NCBI GenBank assembly: GCA_040219735.1
Contig: JAVJRX010000119.1
From: Coleofasciculus sp040219735
Lineage (GTDB): Bacteria > Cyanobacteriota > Cyanobacteriia > Cyanobacteriales > Coleofasciculaceae
Strand: one strand, 5' to 3'
Length of the DNA stretch: 64,000 nt
Shown in pieces: positions 52,439 to 61,329 of the stretch. Each line of letters opens with the position of its first letter. Position 1 is the stretch's first letter. A program made the translations under genes and the position numbers. Under the pieces are notes generated by a model that was not told where the DNA came from, did no database searches, and saw only the letters and a list, made by a program, of their open reading frames with translations.

Positions 52439-54502
52439 ATGACCCAACCGCAGGTTGACAAAAGCCAGTATAAATTACCCCTAAAGCAATGGTTTAAGGG
52501 AATTATTAGCGGACTACTCGGATTCATCCTGTTTCTGTCTTTGTCAGGGTTTCCCGCCGTGGCGCAAAATGAACCCTTCCAGATTCCCACTTTAGATCGC
52601 CCACCGCAGGAAGCGATTGAAAAAGAACCCCCGGTTTCCCCAGAACCCGGTACGCCCGGAATTATTAGCCAACAGGAAGTTACCACATTTGTGAACAATT
52701 TCTTTGAACAGGAGATGCCCAAGTCTCACGTTCCTGGTGCGGTAATTTCTGTGGTCAAAGATGGAACTCTTTTATTCACCAAAGGCTATGGTTATGCCAA
52801 CATCGAGAAAAAAATTCCTGTTGTTGCCGATCGCACGCTGTTTCGGGTTGCTTCTTTGTCTAAACTCTTCACGGCTACCGCCACAATGCAATTGTACGAG
52901 AAGGGACAGATTGATTTAAATGGTGATGTTAGCCAATACCTGGAACGCTTTCAACTCGACAACCCCCACTCTGAACCAGTGACCTTTGCCCAGCTGATGA
53001 TGCATACCGATGGTAGCACGAAGCGTCTGGTTGGACTCGCCGCCCGCACTGAACAAGAGATGACGCCCTTAGGGGATTACCTGGCTGATCATATGCCGCC
53101 GATTGTCTGGCAACCGGGAGAATTGTACAGCTATTCCAGCCATGCTACAGCTTTATTGGGTTATTTGGTGGAACAGATATCAAATCGCCCATTTTTGGAA
53201 TATATTAACAACAATATTCTACAACCCCTAGATATGCAGCGCAGCAGCTTTGCTCAACCCCCGCCACCGGATTTAGCGGATGATTTGGCGGTTGGCTATC
53301 AGTATCAAAATGGCAACTACAACGCTGTTCCCTTCCTCTACCTTAATATTGCACCCGCCGCCTCCCTGAGTGCCACCGCCACAGATATGGCACATTTTAT
53401 GATTGCTCACTTGCAACAGGGTCGTTATGAAAACGAGCGTATCTTAGAGGAGGATACGGCGAAACTCATGCACCAGACCCATTTTAAACCTCACCCAAAA
53501 TTACCCGGAACTAGCTACGGGTTTCGGGAACGCTTGGTTAATAATATCCGCGCGATCGGGCATTTAGGCAGCTTACGGGGGTATTCGAGTTCGCTGACGT
53601 TAATCCCTGACCAAAATATTGGTATTTTCATTGCCTCTAATAGTTTTAGCGGAATTCATAGTAAATTCCTCAATCAATTTTTTGATCATTATTTTCCGGT
53701 TGACCAAGAGTCTACACCCATTCAATCCCTTGATACTTCCCAGGTAGAACTTGATCGGTTTATGGGGACTTATCGAGATATGGAATATCCCCGCCATACG
53801 TTTACAAAACTGGCAGGAACATTCAAACATATCAATATTAAAAAAACTGATGACAACCGATTGGAAATTCAGACTCCTAGTCTCTTCTTTTTGAATAAAA
53901 TCAAACCCGTTCAGCTTGAACCTGTAGAGCCACTGTTATTTAAACGAGTGGATACGCCGACATTTACGGCGTTTGAGGAAAATGAGGAGGGACAGATTAC
54001 TTTTGCCTACAATCCCCTGTTTCCCAAGATTGGCACTTATGAGCGGATATCCTGGTATGAAGGGATTTGGGTGCATTTTGGACTTGTCGGGTTTTGTGTT
54101 TTGGTGTTCCTATCCGCTATTAGTAGGGGAATCGTACAACCCTTAATTCAATGGTGGCGGGGAAAGTTTAGTCAAGATAAACAGCAACATAACTCAGCGT
54201 GGCGATTAGCGGGAGCGATCGCGACTTTAAATTTAGTCTTCCTGATTGGCTTACCCCTGTCACTCTGGCTGATCGGCGTCTGGAAGTTAGCCTACGGCGT
54301 TCCCCCTGTCGCGATCGCACTCTTGTGTCTTCCTGTCTTAACCGCTTTGGCTACCCTGGGATTGCTGGCTTTTACCGTGTTAGCTTGGAAAAATCAGTAC
54401 TGGTCTTTTGGGGCGCGATCGCATTATTCTGTGATCACATTAGCCGCCTTAGTTTTCATCGGCGTTTTGGCGTACTGGAATTTACTCGGATTTCAGTTCT
54501 AA
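52439..54502 (+). CDS. Membrane-anchored serine hydrolase, class C beta-lactamase fold
   Basis: 687 residues. An N-terminal hydrophobic segment (about 20-42) ending AVAQ resembles a signal peptide or anchor. The beta-lactamase/PBP4-like domain has SxxK at S139-K142 (SLSK), YSS in LYSYSSHAT and HLG in GHLGSLRG. After a beta-rich region (about 440-530) come four membrane helices (about 538-560, 585-610, 620-650 and 660-687). It is probably a periplasmic or extracytoplasmic peptidase or esterase, not an antibiotic-resistance enzyme. It lies next to the TnpB element. Confidence 0.88.
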   Translation: MTQPQVDKSQYKLPLKQWFKGIISGLLGFILFLSLSGFPAVAQNEPFQIPTLDRPPQEAIEKEPPVSPEPGTPGIISQQEVTTFVNNFFEQEMPKSHVPGAVISVVKDGTLLFTKGYGYANIEKKIPVVADRTLFRVASLSKLFTATATMQLYEKGQIDLNGDVSQYLERFQLDNPHSEPVTFAQLMMHTDGSTKRLVGLAARTEQEMTPLGDYLADHMPPIVWQPGELYSYSSHATALLGYLVEQISNRPFLEYINNNILQPLDMQRSSFAQPPPPDLADDLAVGYQYQNGNYNAVPFLYLNIAPAASLSATATDMAHFMIAHLQQGRYENERILEEDTAKLMHQTHFKPHPKLPGTSYGFRERLVNNIRAIGHLGSLRGYSSSLTLIPDQNIGIFIASNSFSGIHSKFLNQFFDHYFPVDQESTPIQSLDTSQVELDRFMGTYRDMEYPRHTFTKLAGTFKHINIKKTDDNRLEIQTPSLFFLNKIKPVQLEPVEPLLFKRVDTPTFTAFEENEEGQITFAYNPLFPKIGTYERISWYEGIWVHFGLVGFCVLVFLSAISRGIVQPLIQWWRGKFSQDKQQHNSAWRLAGAIATLNLVFLIGLPLSLWLIGVWKLAYGVPPVAIALLCLPVLTALATLGLLAFTVLAWKNQYWSFGARSHYSVITLAALVFIGVLAYWNLLGFQF

Positions 54503-54717
54503 TCTGGAATTCCTAACTCTCTGTCCCATTAACATCCTTAGCCTGACCCCTGCAAGTCTATTGTTCTGACGTTTTATTAGGAAATGTAAAAAAATATCAC
54601 AAAAAGGGGTATTTTCCGTAAAAGCTACCGTGAAATCTAGAGTAACTAGTGAAGGTGATTTCGTATCGGCTAACCGCTTCGATATAATCTGAATTTACTC
54701 AAACTGGAGACAGGGTT

Positions 54718-56082
54718 ATGGCTGAGCCAAACATGTTAAAGCTTGCTAAGCAAGGTAATCCTAAAGCAATTGCGGCAATGATTAACCGCTCACTGCGAGC
54801 CAAGCATATCATCGCCAAGGTTAATCGCCAGGATGATGGTTTGCAAGTCTTGGTGGAATCAGCGCAAATTCCCAATCAAAAAGCGACAGTTTCTTTTATT
54901 CGTCAGGGTTTAACCAAGCTAGGTATTGAGACGATTAAAACGGTGCAAGTTTATGGGCGTCAGAAAGGACAAGAATCTTTTGCTTGGAATCAAAGCTTTG
55001 AGATAGAATCCTCATCCTCTCAAGCCGCAGATGTTCAAGACTCAGATCCCGATTTAAATCTGCACCAAACTCCCGCAGACGTTGCTGCTGAAAATGATAC
55101 ATCTTCCAGTTTCCAATCCCCTGGTTTAGAACCACCACCAGGTTCAAATTTTGCCAAAGTTCCTAGTCACGCTGTTGGAGGGTATACATCCTCACACAAT
55201 CGACAAACAAGCGCCCATACTCCACACCATAGCAATCAATCCAGCCATTCCAGACCTCGCCAACCCATGAAACCCTTGAGTGTGGGTAATGTGGTTAGTG
55301 CGAGTCTGCGGTTGTATCGCGATCGGTTCAAACTATATTTTGGTCTGGCATTTCAGGCATTTTTATGGGGAATAGTACCGATTTACGGATGGGCAAAATT
55401 TTATCAAATTCAGGGTATTATTTCACGTCATGCCGTTAGTGAGTTTGCTGAGCAACCGGAAACAATCGATAGTATTCGTACTCAGCTAAATCCGAAAATG
55501 TGGGACTTTTGGATTGCTCAGATCTTAATTGGGCTGATTTCTTTTGGCGTCAATTTTGCGCTGTCTATCTTGTCAGTAATTATTGTTAGTATACCAACAA
55601 TGATTGTTTCGACGGTTTTTCCAGATAATGTAACGTTAGTTGCTATCTTAAATATTCTAGGATTGGTGATTAATGTAGTAAGTCTATTTATTTTCATCTG
55701 GGTCTACTCTCACTTCTGTATTGCTGAGTTACCGCTAGCCGTAGAACCGGGTATGAGTTCAACGAGTTGCCTTGACCGCAGCTGGCAATTGACAAAGGGG
55801 TTAGTCATCCAAATTACGGGGGTAATTACCGTCGCTTTTCTGATCACAATTCCGCTAGGAGTGCTCGCTTTCATTCCTATAGTGCTGATAATTCCAAGTT
55901 TATTTATGGCGCCCTCGCCAGAGGCATTAATTTCTAGCCTAGGGGTGTTAATTCCATTAACATTCATTATGATTATCTTGGCTGGTCTGTTAGTCATGCC
56001 ATTTTGGCAAATCATTAAAGCCGTCATTTACTATGATCTCCGCAATCGCCGGGAAGGAATGGGTTTACAGTTACGCCATTGA
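54718..56082 (+). CDS. Cyanobacterial membrane protein with N-terminal soluble domain
   Basis: 454 residues. Residues 1-95 form a small alpha/beta domain (LAKQGNPKAIAAMINRSL, then IKTVQVYGRQ) that I have seen heading other cyanobacterial proteins. A disordered Ser/His/Gln-rich linker (about 100-183) follows. About 185-440 resemble the glycerophosphodiesterase-type membrane domain with roughly six helices, starting LSVGNVVSASLRLYRDRF. No catalytic motif. Function unknown. Confidence 0.75.
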   Translation: MAEPNMLKLAKQGNPKAIAAMINRSLRAKHIIAKVNRQDDGLQVLVESAQIPNQKATVSFIRQGLTKLGIETIKTVQVYGRQKGQESFAWNQSFEIESSSSQAADVQDSDPDLNLHQTPADVAAENDTSSSFQSPGLEPPPGSNFAKVPSHAVGGYTSSHNRQTSAHTPHHSNQSSHSRPRQPMKPLSVGNVVSASLRLYRDRFKLYFGLAFQAFLWGIVPIYGWAKFYQIQGIISRHAVSEFAEQPETIDSIRTQLNPKMWDFWIAQILIGLISFGVNFALSILSVIIVSIPTMIVSTVFPDNVTLVAILNILGLVINVVSLFIFIWVYSHFCIAELPLAVEPGMSSTSCLDRSWQLTKGLVIQITGVITVAFLITIPLGVLAFIPIVLIIPSLFMAPSPEALISSLGVLIPLTFIMIILAGLLVMPFWQIIKAVIYYDLRNRREGMGLQLRH

Positions 56083-56185
56083 CAAAGCCAAGCGCAATAA
56101 TTCAACCCCTGAATCGAGGCAGAATGCCCTATAACCAACAATAGAGCGATAAGATAGGCTTGGCTTCGTTCAAACCCTAGCAGTG

Positions 56186-57901
56186 ATGGATGTAGATAAA
56201 CGCTTAGGTTCAGTCATTGAAGGTTCTCTCTCCGGCGGATTGGAAGTGCGATTAAATGCGGATGTCTCCGTGGAAGATATGCGCGTGGGCAAATTTCTGG
56301 TTGTTAAAGGGGTGCGATCGCGCTTTTTCTGTATGCTGACGGATGTGGCTCTAGGAACCTCCAGTCAGCGGATTTGGGCGAATCCCCCCCATCCCGATGA
56401 TGAATTTTTGCGTGAGGTTCTCGCCGGAAGTGGCACCTTTGGGACGATCAATCTAACCCCGATGCTGATGTTGACGCCAAACACGGGAAAACGCGAGACA
56501 CCTAACCTTAATCTGAATGGCAAAAGTCCTTTAGCGTCGTTTCAACCTCAAAGTAGTGATAACGACGACGAATTACTTCCGGTGAAAACGATTCCCAGTC
56601 ACTTCTCCCAAGTCTATGACGCTAGTGAACGAGATTTCCGCAAGGTGTTTGGCTGGGAAGATGACCCCCATCGGCGTAATTTTTCTGTCGGTCAACCCCT
56701 TGACATGGAAGTGCCAATATGCTTAGACCTAGATCGGTTTGTGGAACGCAGTAATGGTATATTTGGCAAATCGGGAACCGGGAAATCCTTTCTAACTCGC
56801 TTATTATTATCCGGGATTATTCGCAAGCAAGCGGCGGTTAATTTAATCTTCGATATGCACTCCGAATATGGATGGGAAGCCGTATCGGAGGGAAAACAAT
56901 TTAGTACCGTCAAAGGATTACGCCAACTCTTTCCCAATCAAGTCCAAGTTTACACCCTTGACCCGGAATCCACCCAACGCCGAGGGATTCGAGACGCCCA
57001 GGAAATGTATCTCAGTTTCGATCAAATTGAAGTCGAAGATATTATGCTGGTGCGAGGGGAGTTAAACCTGTCTGAGGCGAGTCTAGAAAATGCGATTATT
57101 CTCCGCAATGAGTTTGGCAAAACCTGGATTACTCAACTCCTGAATATGACGAATGAGGATATCCAGATATTTTGCGATGAGAAGCGGGGAAATAAGTCTT
57201 CAATTATGGCATTACAGCGCAAGTTACTGCGTCTAGAGGAGTTAAAGTACATACGAAGTGCTTGTCCTAACAATTATATTGACCAGATTCTGCAATCCTT
57301 GGATGCGGGGAAGCATGTGGTGGTGGAATTTGGTTCTCAATCGAATATGCTCTCCTATATGTTAGCCACGAATGTGATGACACGCCGCATTCATGGTAAA
57401 TATGTGCGTAAGGCGGAGAAATTTCTGCAAAGCAAAAATCCATGCGATCGCCCGCGCCCATTAGTGATTACGATTGAAGAGGCGCACCGTTTCCTGGATT
57501 CAGCGACAGTACGTCAAACCATCTTTGGCATTATCGCCCGGGAGATGCGGAAATATTTCGTTACATTACTAATTGTCGATCAGCGTCCATCAGGGATTGA
57601 TAATGAAGTCATGTCTCAGGTTGGCACCCGAATTACCTGTTTATTGAATGATGATAAGGATATTGAGGCTATCTTTACCGGAGTTTCAGGAGGTCAAAGT
57701 TTGCGATCAGTTTTAGCTAAGTTGGATTCTAAACAACAGGCATTAATTTTAGGACATGCCGTACCCATGCCAGTTGTTGTGCGAACTCGTCCTTATGATC
57801 AAGCATTCTACGCAGAAATTGGCGAACCCTCTTGGGATGAAATGTCCGATGAGGAGGTATTTGCTGCAGCTGATGCAGCTAAAGCAGATTTAGGCTTTTA
57901 A
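56186..57901 (+). CDS. HerA-like DNA-translocating ATPase (HAS-barrel, DUF87)
   Basis: 571 residues from the ATG; a GTG one codon earlier is also possible. An N-terminal HAS-type barrel precedes the P-loop GKSGTGKSF (about 194-202) and Walker B LVITIEEAHR. HerA ATPases form hexamers with NurA-type nucleases in repair or in defence (for example with SIR2 or DUF4297). No NurA or other partner is beside it; the gene after it is an inverted restriction-enzyme-like gene. It is common in cyanobacteria, so a housekeeping role is likely. Confidence 0.88.
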   Translation: MDVDKRLGSVIEGSLSGGLEVRLNADVSVEDMRVGKFLVVKGVRSRFFCMLTDVALGTSSQRIWANPPHPDDEFLREVLAGSGTFGTINLTPMLMLTPNTGKRETPNLNLNGKSPLASFQPQSSDNDDELLPVKTIPSHFSQVYDASERDFRKVFGWEDDPHRRNFSVGQPLDMEVPICLDLDRFVERSNGIFGKSGTGKSFLTRLLLSGIIRKQAAVNLIFDMHSEYGWEAVSEGKQFSTVKGLRQLFPNQVQVYTLDPESTQRRGIRDAQEMYLSFDQIEVEDIMLVRGELNLSEASLENAIILRNEFGKTWITQLLNMTNEDIQIFCDEKRGNKSSIMALQRKLLRLEELKYIRSACPNNYIDQILQSLDAGKHVVVEFGSQSNMLSYMLATNVMTRRIHGKYVRKAEKFLQSKNPCDRPRPLVITIEEAHRFLDSATVRQTIFGIIAREMRKYFVTLLIVDQRPSGIDNEVMSQVGTRITCLLNDDKDIEAIFTGVSGGQSLRSVLAKLDSKQQALILGHAVPMPVVVRTRPYDQAFYAEIGEPSWDEMSDEEVFAAADAAKADLGF

Positions 57902-58024
57902 ACCAGGTTCGTCGTTGTGCTGTCTTCGCCCTCATCGTTAAAACACTCATGAGTTATTTTGCTACCTACCTAAACAAAATCTGTACCTCCCAATCCATTC
58001 AATCCATTTATTTCAGTAACCCAT

Positions 58025-58924
58025 TTAAGGAAGATTGCTCGAATATTCGCGGTGGAATTCTTCGTAAATTATCCTTAATATTTTTTCTCGGTCTTCCATG
58101 TCTTCAAAGTGAGACGCTAATTTTAAGATTTCCTTAATAGTAATTGATTGAACCTTCATGTTAATTAAGTAACTTTTAATATCTTTCGAGATATCATCGA
58201 TAATCAAAATCACATTGCCATCGCTCAAGCGTTCCCGGTCAAAATTACCCTTAAGTTCTGCATAAATATCATCCGCTACAGCTTTACTATAAACCTTTAG
58301 TTTTTTAATTTGATAAACCACCCCAAAGTTAGTCGATATATCAACTCCGCTATCATTTGCCGATGTGCGTGTATCTCTATAGAGTTTACAGGAAAATTTT
58401 TCAAGATGCACCTTGATAACAGCAAAGCTGAATATCTCAAAATTGGTTGAATTTTGACGAATATTCTCTTCTATGAAATTAAGAAATTGATTATTGTGCA
58501 ATGATAGTTCAGAGCGAATTTCCCGATTGCTTAAGAGAGGAATTTCACCTAATTTACCGCTAATATGTTGCTGAATTCTTTCAGGAATCCATTGATCCAG
58601 CAATTGAGCATTATTTACATAGGGTGACGTAAATTCATATTCACCGCTATTAATCGCTCTTAACACTCCGTATTTAGGTAGATTCCTAGACGGATAGGCA
58701 TCATAGTATTTACCCCCTATATGTAAATCATGTTGCAAATAATCAATCATAGCGTTAACGGTTTTTTGATAAGCTGCTTTAATCTCAGAGTTTAAAAAAA
58801 TAGTTTTTTTATTAGATAGGTATTCCTTAACCAAGGCGAGAGTAATTACAGGAAAAATAACTTTAGTTTGTGAGCGACTTAACATCATGTTGATGTTGTT
58901 TTTGCAAAAATTTTCGTCATTCAT
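58025..58924 (-). CDS. Putative type II restriction endonuclease (HaeII-like), orphan
   Basis: 299 residues. NDSGVDISTNFGVVYQIKK (about 190-208) fits a PD-(D/E)xK core with D195 and Q205/K207, and E175 just upstream; the arrangement recalls the HaeII family (recognition RGCGCY). No DNA methyltransferase gene lies anywhere in the window. Codon use is AT-rich against its neighbours, a sign of transfer. The family call is from memory and moderate. Confidence 0.5.
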   Translation of the reverse strand: MNDENFCKNNINMMLSRSQTKVIFPVITLALVKEYLSNKKTIFLNSEIKAAYQKTVNAMIDYLQHDLHIGGKYYDAYPSRNLPKYGVLRAINSGEYEFTSPYVNNAQLLDQWIPERIQQHISGKLGEIPLLSNREIRSELSLHNNQFLNFIEENIRQNSTNFEIFSFAVIKVHLEKFSCKLYRDTRTSANDSGVDISTNFGVVYQIKKLKVYSKAVADDIYAELKGNFDRERLSDGNVILIIDDISKDIKSYLINMKVQSITIKEILKLASHFEDMEDREKILRIIYEEFHREYSSNLP

Positions 58925-59040
58925 GAGATTATCTTAATCTTAATATGAATGGCACAGACTTAAGCCCTGAACCAAAGCTTATACCTTTTAAAACTCACAT
59001 TTTGCACCAGTCTCATCAACCGCTTTGGGTTAAAACCCAA

Positions 59041-59116
59041 GGCTAAAAGCGAAAGTCGTCTAAAGAGGACTGCATCTCTAGTTTTAGTCCATTTTAATGG
59101 ACTTGAGCTTTTAGCC
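59041..59116. repeat. Inverted repeat GGCTAAAAGC/GCTTTTAGCC
   Basis: Perfect 10-bp arms at 59041-59050 and 59107-59116, with an inner AGTCCAT-TTTA-ATGGACT hairpin (about 59086-59103). It resembles a dispersed cyanobacterial repeat containing TTGGGTTAAAACCCAA, which is also present just to the left. Confidence 0.75.
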
Positions 59117-59171
59117 AAGAACTTGAGTTCTTAGCGGGTGTCAGGGCTGATGAGGCTTACTCTAATTTTTA

Positions 59172-59738
59172 TTAAAAATCTACATCTTCATAAAGCGCTA
59201 CCAACGTTCCGGTAAAATCAATACTTTCGAGTATAAATTCTTTCTGTATAGGAGTATAAAACTGTAACAACCACTGCCCTTTATCATTGCGGCGGAAGCA
59301 ATCAACTCGTTGCCGTTTAGTATTAATTAATACATATTCACGTAGACTTGCCAGTTCCTGGTAGTCGGCAAATTTATCCCCTCGGTCAAACGCTTCAGTA
59401 GAATCCGATAAAACTTCGACAATTAGAGTCGGAAATCGCTTATAAGTCGAGGTTTCTTGATCCCGTGGGTCACAAGTGACTATAACATCAGGATAATAGA
59501 ATCGATTTAATGATTCTATGCGGGCTTTCATATCGGAAATATAGACTCGGCACCCCGAACCTCGGACATGACTACGGAGTAGCGTGGCAAGGTTAAGGGC
59601 AATCGTAACATGAGGGTCACTGGCTCCAGCCATAGCATAGATTTGCCCATCAATATATTCGTGTTTGATCGGACTCTGTTCCTCCAGTGTGAGATACTGA
59701 TCAGGTGTAAGATAGGGATGTTCAGGAGCAGCAACCAT
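59172..59738 (-). CDS. Uma2-family (DUF820) putative endonuclease
   Basis: 188 residues from MVAAPEHPYLTPDQYL, where homology to the family starts; 36 open upstream codons read through the repeat at 59810-59837 and are not protein-like. Predicted nuclease residues are in YYPDVIVTCD, FPTLIVEVLSDST and RGDKFADY. It precedes nothing functionally obvious; its upstream neighbour on the same strand is the SUI1-like gene. Confidence 0.88.
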   Translation of the reverse strand: MVAAPEHPYLTPDQYLTLEEQSPIKHEYIDGQIYAMAGASDPHVTIALNLATLLRSHVRGSGCRVYISDMKARIESLNRFYYPDVIVTCDPRDQETSTYKRFPTLIVEVLSDSTEAFDRGDKFADYQELASLREYVLINTKRQRVDCFRRNDKGQWLLQFYTPIQKEFILESIDFTGTLVALYEDVDF

Positions 59739-59809
59739 CGTAATTTTTTTATAAAATGTTTTCCATAGTATAGCAAATGTAGGGGCACCATCCTTGCGCC
59801 TACACATAA

Positions 59810-59837
59810 GTAGAGACATTGCCTTTAACGTCTCTAC
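59810..59837. repeat. Imperfect GTAGAGAC...GTCTCTAC palindrome
   Basis: Arms GTAGAGAC and GTCTCTAC with a diverged centre, between the SUI1-like and Uma2 genes. It is a decayed member of the 8302-8329 family. Confidence 0.7.
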
Positions 59838-59845
59838 ACAAGGCA

Positions 59846-60193
59846 CTAACCCCCACTAATTTTGGCTTTATAGCCCAACTGGGTTAAGATTTCCAGTAGT
59901 TTCTGAGCATGATCTCCTTGGATTTCCAAGGTATCATCTTTAACCGTACCACCACTACCGCATTTGGTTTTAAGCTGTTTGAGAAGTTGAGTTAAGGTAT
60001 CCGGTTTACATTGAAAACCACTAATTACCGTAACGGTTTTCCCCTTGCGCCCCTTACGAGAGGCTTGAATACGCAAGTTTTGCTGATTGGGTGGAAGTTC
60101 TTGGACTCCGCGTTCCGTAGCCACCGGATTACCACCAAATTCTTGGTAAGCTACGCGCTTTTGGGAGGAGTTAGAGGATTGACGTTTAGACAT
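59846..60193 (-). CDS. yciH: SUI1/eIF1-like translation factor (YciH family)
   Basis: 115 residues. After a polar N-terminus, RIQASRKGRKGKTVTVISGF and the GSGGTVKDDTLEIQGDH block are the SUI1 fold hallmarks. YciH resembles eukaryotic eIF1 and affects translation initiation fidelity in bacteria. Complete and ordinary in length. Confidence 0.93.
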   Translation of the reverse strand: MSKRQSSNSSQKRVAYQEFGGNPVATERGVQELPPNQQNLRIQASRKGRKGKTVTVISGFQCKPDTLTQLLKQLKTKCGSGGTVKDDTLEIQGDHAQKLLEILTQLGYKAKISGG

Positions 60194-60272
60194 AGCTGTT
60201 AAATCGTTTTGTTCAATTATCAGTGAGGAGGGCGGATTTTAAGGAAAGACGTGCCATGTTAGTTTCTCATTT

Positions 60273-61091
60273 CTACAATAACATTCCAGCAATACAAGCG
60301 GTCATAAAACAAGCGAGTGTTCCGCCAATTAATGCTCGCACGCCTAACCGTGCTAAATCAGCTTGCCGATTCGGTGCGATTCCGCCAATTCCACCCAGCT
60401 GAATTCCAATTGAACCAATATTGGAAAAGCCACACAAGGCGTAAGTAGCAATAATAATTGACCGTTCTGATAACTGAGATTGTTCAATCAATGCTTTAAG
60501 ATCCAGATAAGCAATAAATTCACTTAAAATCGTCTTTTTTCCTAATAAAACTGCCACCTGACTACAGTCTGACCAAGGAACACCCATTAACCACGCCACG
60601 GGAGCCAAAATAACCGCTAAAATTGATTCTAGCGTGAGCTGGGGTAGTCCAACTAATCCACCCAACCACCCCAGAATGCCGTTCACCATGGCTAACAGTC
60701 CCAAGAATGCAATCAACATCGCCGCTACATTGGCTGCCAATTTCAACCCATCCAGCGCCCCCGTCGCCGCCGCATCAATCCCATTAACCGTAGACGAGAA
60801 AAAGATAATCGTAGGTAGGACTTTGAACGCAATAAAACGTTCCTCTAAATTTTCCCCCAAGACAAACTTTGCCCCAGCATCAGAGAAATCCAGGAACTGA
60901 GTCACTAACTGCCCTAAAAACTCAAAGATAACCACCCCTGGTGCTGTCCTGAGAATTAACACTGCCAGAATTAACTGCAAGGCAATTCCCCATAATACAG
61001 GTTGCCAGCGAATCGCCCGCCGATTGATTGATAAAACGTAGCCTAAGCCGATGAATACCAGCAGCCCCAAGGCAGAAATTAAGCGTTCCAT
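60273..61091 (-). pseudogene. NupC-type nucleoside transporter with internal deletion
   Basis: 272 residues, where concentrative nucleoside transporters have about 400. The N-terminal helices up to VLPTIIFFSS are normal, but the next residues (TVNGIDAAATGALDGLKLAAN) belong to a point about 130 residues further on. The missing part normally contains the re-entrant loop with the GQTEAP nucleoside-binding motif. The frame is kept across the join. Substrate transport should be lost, so I class it as a deletion pseudogene. The ATG at 61091 is preferred over a TTG at 61109. Confidence 0.75.
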
Positions 61092-61329
61092 GGTATTTCT
61101 ATGACCCAAACATACAGAGATCCCCCAAAGTCGTCTATACTTAAGGTTTACTCATTGGACTTGACAGATTTAATCGTAAGTCATTTCGTGGCGATCGCAG
61201 AAAAAAAGTCACCCCTGCACGCAGTATGAAGTATTAAGAGAAAAAATGGGATAAAACCCTGAAACAAGTCTATAAATCGTGAATTAAATAGGAAGATAGA
61301 AAAACCTTTGGCTTCAGGAGCGCTTCTCC

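Noticed and set aside
52439..54502. Beta-lactamase resistance gene
   Set aside because: The SxxK fold is shared by many peptidases and esterases. The C-terminal four-helix membrane domain and chromosomal setting argue against an antibiotic-resistance role.
56186..58924. HerA plus restriction-like nuclease as a defence operon
   Set aside because: The two genes converge on opposite strands, so they are not an operon, and HerA-like ATPases are common in cyanobacteria without defence partners.
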